Below are positions 51,901 to 64,000 of a stretch of 64,000 nucleotides of DNA, in pieces. The stretch is from Osmia lignaria lignaria (taxonomy: Eukaryota; Arthropoda; Insecta; Hymenoptera; Megachilidae), in contig NC_135041.1 of NCBI RefSeq assembly GCF_051020975.1, positions 8,630,256 through 8,694,255 on the forward strand, given 5' to 3'. The position numbers were made by a program, and so were the translations under genes. The notes under the pieces are model-generated. The model saw nothing but the letters and a program-made list of their open reading frames with translations, was not told the origin of the DNA and did no database searches. The number at the start of each line of letters is the position of its first letter. Position 1 is the stretch's first letter.

Positions 51901-54900
51901 GAATAGGGTCAGGAACTAGCGCTTCGTAAATCATTGGTTAACGCACTGTTTAGCTGGGGCGGTTTCACGGTGGGTACAGTACATACACGATTTTCCAACA
52001 CTAAATAATTCCACCATTTGCAACCGGTTACAGATCCCCCACCTCTTTTCTTTAACCCTCCGTTCACTATGAGAAACAACAAATTGACGTCTTCATTTGG
52101 GATTCAGGAAATTTTTAACCATTCCATGTGATCCTAATCTAATTCAATGACCATTTTGTACCATTTTATGGCACCCTTAAGTCATCAGATTCTATCAGAA
52201 TTTTAATGTTTCAAAAACAGGTTAATATATTCACAATAAGGCTATATGCAAATTTTTTCGGTGCGGCAACAACGGATCAACGTCATTAACAGGTTGGCTC
52301 GTTTCAACATAGCATTCGTCTTGCTTTTGGTATCGCGCCGGCGAGGATCGCGGCTATAATCCAGCCTGGTCGCGTTTTAAACGACCAGCACGCGAAGGCG
52401 ACATATTTATGGCTTGTTTTTAAATATTAAATGATGCAAAGGTACCGCTTCGCGAGTTCTACTGGTTCTCGTTGATAGAGACGTTAGCCAGACGAAAAAG
52501 CCGAGCGAGCCTGTGAACCGTGCCGAATCCTGAACTTGGATTTATGAAGCGACCGAAAAGAATCCGTGCCATCCCTCCTTTTTTTGACCATTCGTTTGTA
52601 ATTGATGCCTTTATTCGAACGCTTTATACAGGGTGTTTCGTGAAATACGCGATCGTTCTTGGAAATAGAAGATTTCTGGCGGAATTCATCGTACGATGTT
52701 AATTACCTCTTTGAAAGAGAATATCTAATTTATGATGATATTTAATTTAATAAGAAACACTTGTTTTATGCAAACCGTTCGTGGAGAAGGGTGTAATAAA
52801 GCAGGATTTCACCTATTAGCGTATTAGATATTTACTTGGCTGCCATGGTAGCTACTTAATAATGTGGTAACCGTACGTCTAAAGGTGATCTGTTATTACT
52901 TGAACGATTCAGTGGTAAAGGCAGGTGGATGTACTCCCACAGCCAGAGCAGGGATCACCGCCTTTACGTTGCACGAAAGCTAGACGCGATCCAACCGATT
53001 CCGGTCTAATGATAGACCGGAAATCGAGTCGTTGTTGTATGCACGTTCTGTCTCTCTTTCTGTCATCGATCGCGAATAACAAAACGCTTTCGCGATATAC
53101 ATATTTTGTAAATACAATTCTGTTGGAAATTCAATTTATTTAATTACTTCAGGGATTAATTCTTCTGGATTTGACTAATTAGAAAAAGGTATTATCTCCA
53201 TGTTAGTCAACACCATCGAAATGATACTCGTAGAAAATTTGCAAAGGGAATTGAATTCGGATGATAAAAGTAAACAGAATCGTCTTAACGGAAGCATACA
53301 TACAAGTTTCCCATATCTATCGATATTGTCACAGCCGAGCCCTTATATTTGGGAACTTTTGACTTTGCGAACACCATCTGTCTCCACTTACCTATCCCCG
53401 TGGGTCTTGTAGCGTGACCTTCTGGGAGACACATAAACGCATACATAGGCAGAGTGTGGCGAATACCAGCGGCTGCGAGCCTGTATGATTTAATGTCGCG
53501 TATTCGCGCCCCTCCCCCAGTCATCGGTGTAGTAGAGGTTAACACTTCATATGGAACCCCCCTTGGATGGACAGGATGGGCTGGATACGTTTTAACAGGG
53601 GTAGAAATACATTGTGCTACGCTTACATATTTATTGTGCAACAAATAGGCGTTTGGTGTTATGATACCACGGATCTGTGCTACCAAACTGGTCTAAGGAT
53701 TTTGAGGATTATAGTAGAAATTGTGAAAATAGGTACCTAATCAATAAGAATAATTAATGGCGCGTTACTGCTATTAGGATGACGAGAAATTTTATGGATT
53801 AGGTATCTATTTTTCAATTTTTCCAGCTGGACATTTGGTAAATTTTTAAAGTAAAATTGCAAATATGATTACTGCTTATTCCCCCAATAACAGTTTTCTT
53901 AAAAGTGGTAACAACGTATTGAATTATAAATAAGCTTGAAATTAGCCGAAGTTTTGCTTCCATACAACGTATGTTCACATGCGTGCATTCTGTATTAAAG
54001 ATTTACTTGTAACTGCAACTTTGTCCAAGTTTATGATTCAGTTTTTCCTACTTGGTATACTTATATGAACATCTGTTTAAAAAAGAAACCTACTGTATGA
54101 TTTGTTGAAAAATTACCACTAGGGTGATACACTTTGTATCTAAATATTCATTGCAGCTATAATGAAACTATAGGGGGCGAACAGATTAAAGTGTTAAAAG
54201 CTGTTTTTTGGGAAAGCAGTAATAATAGCAGACAAATTTTAAGGGGTCTTTTATATGACATGAAATACTGCTGAAGACCCTCCAGGAAAAGGATGGTTAG
54301 CCTCCAATTTCTCTTTTTCTGTTTAATGGACTGGTGCATTAAATAGGAAACAATTACATTTGCAAATTTCTGTAAAATTGATTATAGCAACAATTTTATC
54401 TAACAGAAACAAAATTGTAATACTGTTAATGTTACCCACAATTCAAACCTACTAATATTCTAAAGAAGTTTTCTGGTAATCCTATAAGGATGGAAGGGTG
54501 GCAATTCCATTATTAACACTCGATATAAAAGCTGTACAGTACTTGTCCGATAGATCGGATTTTCCGAAGGGTTATATAAGTACACATGCACTATTTCGTT
54601 CATCTTTTTTAAAGCCACGTGGACGCAAAGAAATAGTTCCACACTTCTCTATCTCATAATAGATTACTTTTTCTCACCTCTACGTGTTGTAACCTGGTGA
54701 AAGGATCACATAAAGCAACAGAAAAGATTTAACCATCCTAATCTCATCGAACTGATTCAGACATTCGGGGGAGATCAGATTTTTCAAGAAATCGACTGAA
54801 ATTTTAGATTCTTTGATACTTTTCCAATATCTAAGAATATTGTAGACTTTTCTTCCAAATTCTGCAATATATTATATAATTATTATTTTATTTATAAAGA

Positions 54901-57399
54901 AATACTACAGCTCGGTATTTTACAAAATAAGTTATTTGGAAATAATTTATTTTTCAACTAAGGTTATGGAAAGGTGTTCAACCCTAGTGGATTATAATCC
55001 AAATTTAATGGGATGATCAGTGAAAGTGGGGCGTTCAATCGTGTCCGATTTTTTTTCTCATAGCGGTGAATTCAAATTAATCAATTATCCTCGTATTAAC
55101 ACCTTTATACGTGGCTTGAGTTTTCAAGTTCTTTGGTACTAGTTACCTGAACGATTCATCACGGCTGCTGCCTTTTAGAGTACATAAGATCGTGAGACTT
55201 TACGGGTTCGCAGGTAGCCGAATCGCAACCGCACGTCTCTTTTCACTTTCGAAACGCTGCTCTCCTCGAGAACGTACGCTCTCTTGGCTGCTCAAGATTA
55301 CCCTAATGGAATTACACATACCGAATAGAATTATTCGCCGGTACTAATTACGTTTTCGAGCTTATCAAATACGATTTTCACGCTGTTCTACCTATATTAT
55401 TTAATAAAAACTTCACATATTTATAAATAGGGGTGGTGGATCCAGAAGTCCTATAGAAGATAAATATGATTATTTGGTGGTTAAAGTTGTTAAATTGAAT
55501 AAGGAAAAGGAAATAATAAGGGGAAGGATAAAGGGATGACAAGAATGTCAGTCTGATTTCCAGTTCCAAGAATCCACCCCTTCGATCGAATTCTTCGTCA
55601 TTTACGTTATTCGGGGATGACAACTCGTTCGTGAATATGACGTCTCTAGAGAGGGGTTAAAAAGGATCCAAGAGGTAGTATTAAATTTAAATGGTGCTCG
55701 AATTTTTTTATATCTACGTTAACTCGAGCGTGCGCATATGTGTCAGATATTCCTTCCTCTTGGTTCCATACATGTCCCCATTATACGAGTTTTTAGCTAT
55801 GATTATGAAGAATACAATGGAATGGTTAAGAAATATATTATAGACAACAGTTGGGAAGGGGTAGATACTTAAATTGGGCTATGTAAAAGCGGAGGAAAAT
55901 TGAAACCCTTAAATAAAATTGTAAAATACAGCAATAATTTTCTATCGTAGTTACAAAACAAATTAGAAGAGTATTAGTTTTGCTTGAAAATGGATCGTCT
56001 ACCTGTGAGCAAAATGGACGAATTAAGTAAGCTCTATGGTACCCTAGATTAACCACGATATCCCCATTGATACATAGACTATTTAACAGTGGAATAAGAG
56101 GAAAAGGATTAGTAATAGGCGTCAGAGCTTACAATTGCAATATGAACGGAAGTTCCAGTGAAACTCGTCGAGAAAGCCGTAATTTACAACTGCACAATTA
56201 TACACGGTTTCGTGAACAACAAACTGACAGACAGACAGACAGACAGAGTGAAAGACAGTCCAGACAGAAGGTAAGGGAAAAAGGGGCGCGTTTATACCGT
56301 TGCCTATGTAGAACCAGCGACGAGCAAAGACAACTGGGACCCTGTCAATTAGACGGATTACAAGAAATTTTTAACTCCTACCGTGCTACTGATACACGCT
56401 TTTCATCGTACCTCCAAACAAGTGTGACGTCTCCAACCGCAACAAGATTTATTACTTTAAACCGATGTTATTTGTCCGATAACGGTTCATTCTGAGCTAC
56501 TACTGTTAACGGTGCTGGACATTTTCGGCAGGTAGTAGATGTAAGGGTGGATCTTAGACATGCTCGATAATTCGCTGCGTTTCGGGCTTTGAGAATGGAA
56601 ACGGGGAGTTATAGGGCATCGATGACATAGGCTTATCTTCTTATATTAATTTTGCAAGGTTCCGAGTGAAAAGCTTCGATTGCAAAATGAAACGATGAAA
56701 ATCTGAATAATTGCAATTATAGTTATTTCCTTGAAAATATTCTTAATTAAATACTTGGAATTATAGATAATATTGAAAAAGCGATGCTTAATATTTGTTA
56801 GCGTTCGAGGTGTTTGTAACTTAAGAAGGCTTAATGTTATTGGTTACGGAATGAATCAAAAAAGATTTAGCTGATCTAACGTAGGTAGAAAATTGTTCAG
56901 TTGGTTCGGTCACGGGGCTTAAAGTAATTTTCTCAGATGTTGCGGATAGGCGTGGCAAGGTCTCCCAGTGAATGGGATTTTAGCAAGAAAACAGGCAATA
57001 AATCCGCTAATGAGTGTTGTACGCGCAGGCGCTAATCTATGCAACCACAACGGTGCTCCGCCCTTCTTGTCACTCAATGGTAGCCAAGTCACTTTCCGTC
57101 CTTTCACTCTGTACCATGGAATCCGCAAACGGACTAACTAGGAGTTTTCATTAAAAGGATTATTGATGTAAACACCGTAAATCATCATCCACTTACTTGG
57201 AATTTGTTGTTGTACCGATTTACCCAGAATCATCGTTCCATTCTTCCATTCTTGCGGTAGAATTTTATTTCAACTTTTCTTGGGATTTTTGTATTTTCAC
57301 GGCTACAGATTTCATTTTTCCAATATATGAAAATCCTGAGTGCCTAATTTTGGATCGTTATTGGATATTTAATAAATGCCTGAGAAATCATGCATAGTC
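48941..57399. other. Gene-free interval
   Basis: No gene supported. A 7-bp hairpin CTGGTCG/CGACCAG lies at 52366-52388 inside a CpG-rich 250-bp patch (52.3-52.55 kb). tacagggtgtttcgtg near 52630 looks like a transposon end. The patch 53.28-53.69 kb is open on both strands with higher GC, but is unrecognised. A (GACA)5 microsatellite is at 56226-56245. Confidence 0.5.
56226..56245. repeat. (GACA)n microsatellite
   Basis: Five perfect GACA units followed by imperfect ones to about 56270. Confidence 0.9.
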
Positions 57400-57564
57400 T
57401 TAATCCACGGACGGCGGACCATGGAGAGAGCCTCAATTTTAATATAGATATATTTGTGTTTCACATTATTTTCACTTTCTAAATTTTACACAATTCCTTT
57501 GAAAATTATTCTTTTTACATATGGAACTTTTCAGGATAAAAGGGACTCAGGCTTCACTGTTTAA
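57400..57564. mobile_element. TTAA-flanked MITE, copy 2
   Basis: Bounded by TTAA at 57400-57403 and 57561-57564 (165 bp). Shares CGGACCATGGAGAGAG and a following caattttaat with copy 1 at 48.8 kb, and a similar aaaaggac/aaaagggac right part. Same piggyBac-like family. Confidence 0.65.
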
Positions 57565-59648
57565 AGGTTAGTATAAACAATATATATGATAACTAATGAA
57601 TGAATAATGATTGTTACTATTAGAAAGGATTAATAACGTTATATATGGGTAATAGAAATTGGATAGAAGCATACGTCTTCCAAAGACTGCAATGGTACAG
57701 TTGCATCTGTGTCAGGAAGACGATGAAATGAAGAGGATGAGGGTGAACGGGAGAGCGAGTGTAACCCAACCCATACCGGATATGGATACCTGTCTGTACC
57801 GCCTCCACCAATCGCGACCGACGAATCAGACGCGTATCCCCCTGGTTAGGTGTACGAATCGGGCGGGACCACTTTCTACCCTTCTCTTCTTTTCTCTCTT
57901 TCTCCCTCTTCTCTATAGTCACCTTTTGCGGCTGTTCCAGCTCCTTTTATATCTTTTTCTTCGATCTTACTGTAGGAAGAATGATCTACATTGCGCTAGC
58001 AGTTTCCTGCCGACTTTCCTCCGTACTGTTTCACGTCTAAAGTTCTTTAACAAAAGAACAAATTGCAGTGGATATAAGTAATAATGATATTTAAACATTG
58101 GTGAAATCGGAAAAAAGGTAATTGCATTTAACGTTTTCGATGTTGTAGGTTGTTGAAATTTTTATCACGCAATATTGCGTGTATGATCATTAGACATAGG
58201 TAACTGTAGTTTTGTAATTATTATTATAATAATAGACGAATGAAATTGGTCGATTCAAGCGCAGTTTAAAAAGCAATCAGATGCATATTGCATTTGTCTA
58301 TATCAAATTATGCGTGATCCAGCATCATGATTCACGTTTTCAAGCTGAACAAATTTCGAGATGACCTGTTAATGCGACTCGACCCTGTTTCGTCGTCCCC
58401 AATTTCTTATATTCACTCTGCCATCTTTCTATAATATGCGTGGTTAATCTGATTAAATCATTTAAAAAGAAATATTGAATAATAAAATTCTAAATTAAAA
58501 CCAGACAAATGCAATGATGTAGAAAATTGTATTCCTCGGCTTTTAAATCCGTCAGAGTACAATTCATAAGAAAACAATGATTCTATTAAATTTTAATATT
58601 TCTTTATATTTGTCTATCTTTTGTTTTTAATTTATGTGAACTTGATTATTTATACTATTAGCAGTTAAAAACGTTAAATACATTTTTATATCGTCTGGTA
58701 AGTAATATTGTTGAAAGATGCATGGGAATATTTTGAAAATTACCTCACTAAAATGATTACTTTCGTCACGGTTAACCAGTTTGCTGATTCGTTTGACCTA
58801 ATTTGTTGCAGCATGCGCAGACCGTCTTGATAAGGATTCGACACGCGCGCCTGTGCAAGATGCGAATGACTCGTTCAGAATGGATCCACATATTCGACGA
58901 AAGGAGAAGATTTGGAAGGTGGCTTAGAGGAGGGAGAATAAAATGAATGAAGAGAGAAGCGATCTTATTTGACCCCGAGTCCATTGCGCGAGTTAGCGAA
59001 CCGCCGCGATCAGTTGGGGTCATACAAGTCGCCACCCCAATTCACCTAATAGGGACAAATATCATAATTGCTGCTCCTTCTTCTTTGCTAAGCATCCAAA
59101 TAACTCGATGCTTTCTTGCTTCCTTCTACCATGATAGCATCTCATACTCGTGCTGTATCTAGGTATGCAATGGATACAATTTTCTATTCTTTTTTCTTTT
59201 ATTTTTTTAAATTAATACTTGATAAAATAATCTTTGGGTATTTTAAAAATGTTACTTTACGTCTTGCGATGGTAACATAGCTTTATCCAGCAGTGTAATG
59301 AAATGTAATAAAAATTAAAGGATTGCAGGGGGGTCGAAAGAGTCAAACTTTCGAGGGCAAAGAGTTCCGCGGCATTTCAACCTGATGTGGGCGAATGCCG
59401 CGCAGATATCCACTTGACCCGCGCCTCGACGGTATATTTATCTACCTAAGGTCTGTGGTGTCAACACGAGTCAACAGTGGTCAATAAGCAATCAACTGAC
59501 CTCGCGGCCTACGCCAATCTTCGCGAGTTTACAGCATTTCTGACACGCTTCGGAAAAAATCCCGATCGAATTCCTTCATTTCCAAACCAGATATCCCATC
59601 GTTCTATCTAAAACCAAAGAATCTTTTGAAAACCATGAAGTTCGAAAG

Positions 59649-59681
59649 AAGGCTACGCTCATTTGCCCGGAGTGTAGCCTT
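59649..59681. other. 12-bp hairpin
   Basis: AAGGCTACGCTC, nine-base loop, GAGTGTAGCCTT; eleven Watson-Crick pairs and one G-T. The surrounding arms do not extend further, so it is short for a microRNA precursor. Confidence 0.6.
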
Positions 59682-61190
59682 TTAACAAAATGGCTCGACA
59701 TCGCGGCATGGTGTCAGCGATTCACATTAATTCATTCGAATTAAGCGTCGTAACGCGCAACTCTGCTCCATAGCACGGATTTATTGAATCAAACGGTCGA
59801 ATGGTTCATCGGTTATGTCATCGACTAATTTCGTTTCTCCCTCCTCGCAAACTTTCTTGAAGGGTTAAATTAAATTTTTTAGAATTCTATTTGTGGAATG
59901 CGTGCAGCCTGACGTTCGATAATTTCCTGTCTCTCTGAAGTGTCCATCTGTAAAAGCCAGTATGCGGGGAATTATCGAACGGTAAATGATCGATAAACGA
60001 GGAGAGTGCGTGTACGAGTTAAAACGGTATTCCTTTGCTCTTGTTGGGAAAAGAGGGTGGTAGTTGATAATCGAAGTTCTGTGACAAGTTCCTTTACCTT
60101 CGACGTCTTCTCTCTGAGAAAAGCTGTCAGAGTGGTGGTCTGGCAGGTTACGGTTTCGTGACAATTGTAACGTTGTTCGTTCTTCGACGTCTGAATCATT
60201 GATGAATTGGCGATGGGGTCGTGGGAGTGGGCAGCTGCGGTCGGCGACTCTTGTGTCGCAAGGTGCTCCTCCGTCGTTTTCCCCCTTCCAGGAAACTTTG
60301 CATGTGTCTTTGATCGTCTATGCAAAACATGAGAAATTGAAGCTTATTACAGCCTACGTGTACCGATACCTAATATTCTGTTTACCTAATGAATATTCAA
60401 TGGCCGTTTAAATGCTACCACTCAAGCACATTGTACCGGGTTGTTGAATTAATTATGAAACATTAACTCGACAACCTTGTTTCGTACGATATAAATTAGA
60501 TTTCAATTCACAAAATAATACCAAGCGGTTTATTTATCCTGTTGTACAGTCTTCGACGAAGGTTTACGATAAACGAATTATCTTATAGCATTCTGTTGAG
60601 CTATTTTCAAGACACATCGTTTAATACCTCTGTACGAGTTTTAGATTGTTTCTTTTAATGATTTCTTGCCGGTGTATGACCAGGATCGTTACAATAGCTG
60701 TTCTTAATTACATACTATTTGAAATGTTAATTTTCTCGCCCTTTTCTAAAAGTGGCAGAAAAATATGATAACGGCTATGACTTTATAAAAAGAAATCTTC
60801 AATTTTTAAATTAAAATCCTACTTTCTTTAACACTTTGTGTGCTATACATTTTGTCTATGGAATATTATATAAAAAAGAATTTCAGAACGCCTGACTTCT
60901 CTGGCATCCAAAAGTATAACACAGTGCGATGGAATTAATGATCAGCGATGCTTAAACTAAATAGATTAATATGACCGATACGGTCCCCGTGAGCGGTCAC
61001 CGATTAGAAAAGAACGGGTCGGATCGAAAGGAATACTAAGCCGTTCGGAAATCAGTTATACAGTTAAGAAGTTAATCCTACCGCCTGGTTGTTGCCTCCT
61101 TGTCCAGGAATGGAATGCGCGTGTACGAATCGTTTCGCAGGACTTCGAAAGAGATTGCCGTGTGATAGATCGGTCTGACCTGGACGGGAG

Positions 61191-61209
61191 CGGACCGGAC
61201 CGGACCGGA
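61191..61209. repeat. CGGAC pentamer tandem
   Basis: Just under four units of CGGAC in a CpG-rich patch. Confidence 0.8.
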
Positions 61210-64000
61210 TTTCTTCTCCCTTGCTGCGTAGGAGAGCTTTAACTCCGCGTTTCAACTGCACGAGTGCTCCTCGGTTAATGGAAATCGCTGCTCTTCTTAT
61301 CATGGCAATCCAAGTGCTCTTAACGCGCGGCTATGAATCTGTATCTAACATAGATAAGCCTGCGCCTCTACACAGTTCCGGTTCCATTGTTTCCACGTCC
61401 TGGCTGTTCACCTCCGGCTATGCAAACGGGTTGAACATCCAAGAAAGGAAATTGCAGTTCGCTTTATTCCGAATTACATCTGCTCGGTGCAACAGACGGG
61501 TATTCCCATATTAGTTGATCATTGATATTTTGAAAAGGAGCTTATCTCCGTTAACCGTCGCGATTCGCACAACTCTATCTGAACATCTTAATACCGGGAA
61601 TTCTTGGACGCGCATTGAATACTTGAAACGTCGTGTAAACACGCGGTAGGTTCCCCGTTTATCCCCCCGGATCCTTTCAGCTTTCCCAGCTTTGCCTGCC
61701 ATTGCTACCTACACACGCCACTCGATGTATCAATGCCATCGATGCGACAATCCAAATATTTGCTAGTAAGATTAGCTCCACCCTCTGTGGTCCACTAGCT
61801 TTTCTCTTACTATTTTCTTTTTCGTCCCTGAAGTCTACCAGGGATGCGTCCTCGGCATCTGTCCGGAAACCACCGCGCTCCTATTGTCACAACTATGATA
61901 CCATAATCGTTACTTGGGTATTTTGTAGATTTTTAGGATAGCTTAACGATAGGTTTCTATTTGAGTCACTTTAACCCCCTGTTGCCTAATTTCTTTGATC
62001 ATAGTAAAAATTATTTAGCTTAGAATTAAAAAATTTCAACTTTCGAATGTGAAATTAATTTATAATTTTTTATATTTTAATACTAGCCTTGGGATGAATT
62101 TTTAAGTGCAAAGGAATCACAGAAAATGTCATCAAAAGTTTAGGGTACCCTATGTCGCTTGCCTCATCGAACTCTTTCCCGATTAACAAAATAATGGCCA
62201 TGGTAATCTGAAGGAGCGATCTTATTGCGCGTTAAAGCCGAACAACAGCCAGGTGGTTTCTGGATGCGGCATCAAAGGATCCTTCCTCTTCAGCGCAGAA
62301 ATCTGCGGCTGATCCTCGGCGTTCAGCGGCTAAAACGATTTAACGAACGAGTCAAAAGCCCGTGAAACGCGTTTCTGGACGCAATGGATGAAAAGGATAG
62401 CTATACGTAACCGCGGGAATCCCTTGAAACTTTTAGTCGCTGAGGTAATCTTTCTACAGGGTTACCTCGAACACTTTAGCGGACGCTGCTGAAAGATTTC
62501 CGTGAATCGTGGTACAGAAAATTCATTGAAGTAATAGAAAAACAGTATTGTGATAATATTGTAAAAAAAAGTTATAAAGAGTGAGGAATTCCATCCGGTT
62601 TTCAGCTCTGATTGACCATACCAGAAGCTGTTAGTTGTTTGATCCTTAGACGATCAATTTCGATGGTCGGCGAACGTATTTGCCGCAGGACGTTAACTGT
62701 CGAAGGGTCGAAACGAAAGCGGATGCACGTAATCGTTTCTTAGTCGACGTCAGCAGCTGTCACTGTTTGTTGGTTTGCGCTGGGGATTACTTGAAAATAG
62801 ATCTCGTAGGGAGAGCACGTTGAAACCCAACACCAAACTTAATCCCTATTAATGATTACGCTTAGATACGCCCTAGGTATGTACGTTAACATGGATTAAA
62901 AATATTTACTAGTTTCACCTAACGTGTGGATACATAGACCCATTTCGTCAACCTGACATTTCTATCTATTTATTTTTCATAACAAGTTGTTATAATAAAT
63001 ATTTCTACCATCAGGGCGTATGTATAACAGGGTGAAGTAAAAAAAACTTTGTCATTCAATTGCGAAATAATTTTTGATATGATAAAATTATCATAATCGC
63101 GTAGCCATACGTGACAGTGGCGGTCAATATGTAAATCACCTAATTATTTATTACATGTTCGTATATCAAGCTTAACACCTGTTTTGACACTTAATTCAAT
63201 TGATACTGGATTTACATATGTTTATGTATCCTTAATTATTGCTTTCAATTATATTCTCGTTAATAATGAAATTTGTTTGAATAAATAAATGAAAATATCT
63301 CGGTAGGGTAAGATGGTATAGGAGTAGGCACTTAAGATTTAAAATTTTAAAAAACAAAGCGATGCGTTTTATTTGAAAGAATATCGATATAGATAATCAA
63401 ATTTTAAGTAACAATCAACAGTTATAAACATTATTGATGTCATTTGCGTACTGTTGTACATACGGTTCGATAAGAATACGACAGGTGGTCGAAAAGAGTA
63501 TTGTTTCGAAGCATAATGAACGTTACGGACATAAAATTAAAAGTATCGTGATAGGATCAAATTTCAAATCAGTTAATCTACCTCCGCCTCGTAAACTTCT
63601 TCGTTGTCAGTTTCAAAGGGTTAAGTACGTACCTCGGGCATCCCTCTTGTCTTTCTATATTCTACCTATACTTATCCCGCTTCAGAAGGGCTAGCTTCCG
63701 TTTCCGGGTTGGCACGTGAACCACGAGAACCTTGAAGAGGGCACACGTTGTCATGGTATCACTTAGGCACGTGGTAGTGCCTGAAAGACCTTCCGTGATC
63801 CAACATGGATCCACTCCTTCGAACACTCTTTTATCAGGAACACCAAGGGTGTTCTCTTGTCCTCTGATTTCTTCTTTAAAGGGGTACTGTGATATCTCGT
63901 ATCAATTCGTATATTGTTCTTACTATTATATATCAATAATTCAGCATAATTATTAGTAATTGCAGTGTAATCAAGAAGGGGCTAATTCTTCCTAAGAAAA

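Larger units (their letters stand above)
57565..64000. other. Gene-free interval to the right edge
   Basis: No gene supported. Holds a strong 12-bp hairpin (59649-59681), a CGGAC pentamer tandem (61191-61209) and a 7-bp hairpin GAACACC-aag-GGTGTTC (63838-63854). CpG-bearing patches lie at 58.8-59.0, 59.3-60.3, 61.0-61.9 and 62.2-62.8 kb. These look like regulatory DNA of a large gene or intron, but that is inference. Confidence 0.5.

Noticed and set aside
52060..52295. TTAACCCTCCGTTC...TTAA as a further piggyBac-type MITE
   Set aside because: The right end does not show a convincing inverted copy of the left end.
53285..53686. 133-codon ORF in a GC-richer patch
   Set aside because: Open on both strands, no family resemblance, no splice partners; likely compositional.
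36000..64000. tRNA genes
   Set aside because: Scanned by eye for GTTCRANNC boxes with matching acceptor stems; none convincing. A tRNAscan-SE run would be decisive.

Overview
The window looks like nuclear DNA of an insect, most likely a hymenopteran and perhaps a bee. It is AT-rich, the genes are split by short GT/AG introns, and CpG-containing patches stand out at promoters. The species call is an inference from protein similarity and gene style; no species marker is visible. Exon boundaries below were set by hand from splice signals and checked for reading-frame continuity.

Left part (1-7.4 kb): the 5' portion of a minus-strand DENND4/Crag gene (Rab GEF), 14 coding exons visible and leaving the window at base 1. 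Upstream lie an AT-rich stretch, an inverted-repeat element (6.54-6.88 kb) and a CpG-bearing promoter-like patch.

7.4-13.8 kb: a plus-strand locus with good splice signals but no recognisable protein. It has small exons, a tandemly duplicated exon-intron unit, two 310-bp modules 2.5 kb apart that differ at three bases and fold into several hairpins, and at least 15 copies of a TTAGTGTTGCG-like motif. I read it as a long non-coding RNA locus and as the best candidate here for something undescribed.

16.5-24 kb: palmitoyl-protein thioesterase 1 (seven exons, plus strand) with a 3.1-kb second intron that holds a mariner-type MITE, a minus-strand Tigger/Jerky-type transposase gene and a Tigger-type MITE. 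A second, frame-complete transposase of the same class lies downstream of PPT1. Both transposases are three-exon genes, and exon 2 starts at the same place in the protein.

25.4-35.9 kb: the cohesin ATPase SMC1 (20 exons, minus, 1,228 aa). Head to head with it, 405 bp apart, is an unrecognised 828-aa basic protein with a triple internal repeat. Next comes a minus-strand METTL7/TMT1-type methyltransferase with a piggyBac-type MITE in its first intron.

36-64 kb: no gene I can support. It contains a CpG-rich patch, low-complexity AATT-type repeats, two related TTAA-flanked MITEs, short perfect hairpins and microsatellites. It could be a large intron or a regulatory desert of a developmental gene; the sequence alone does not say which.
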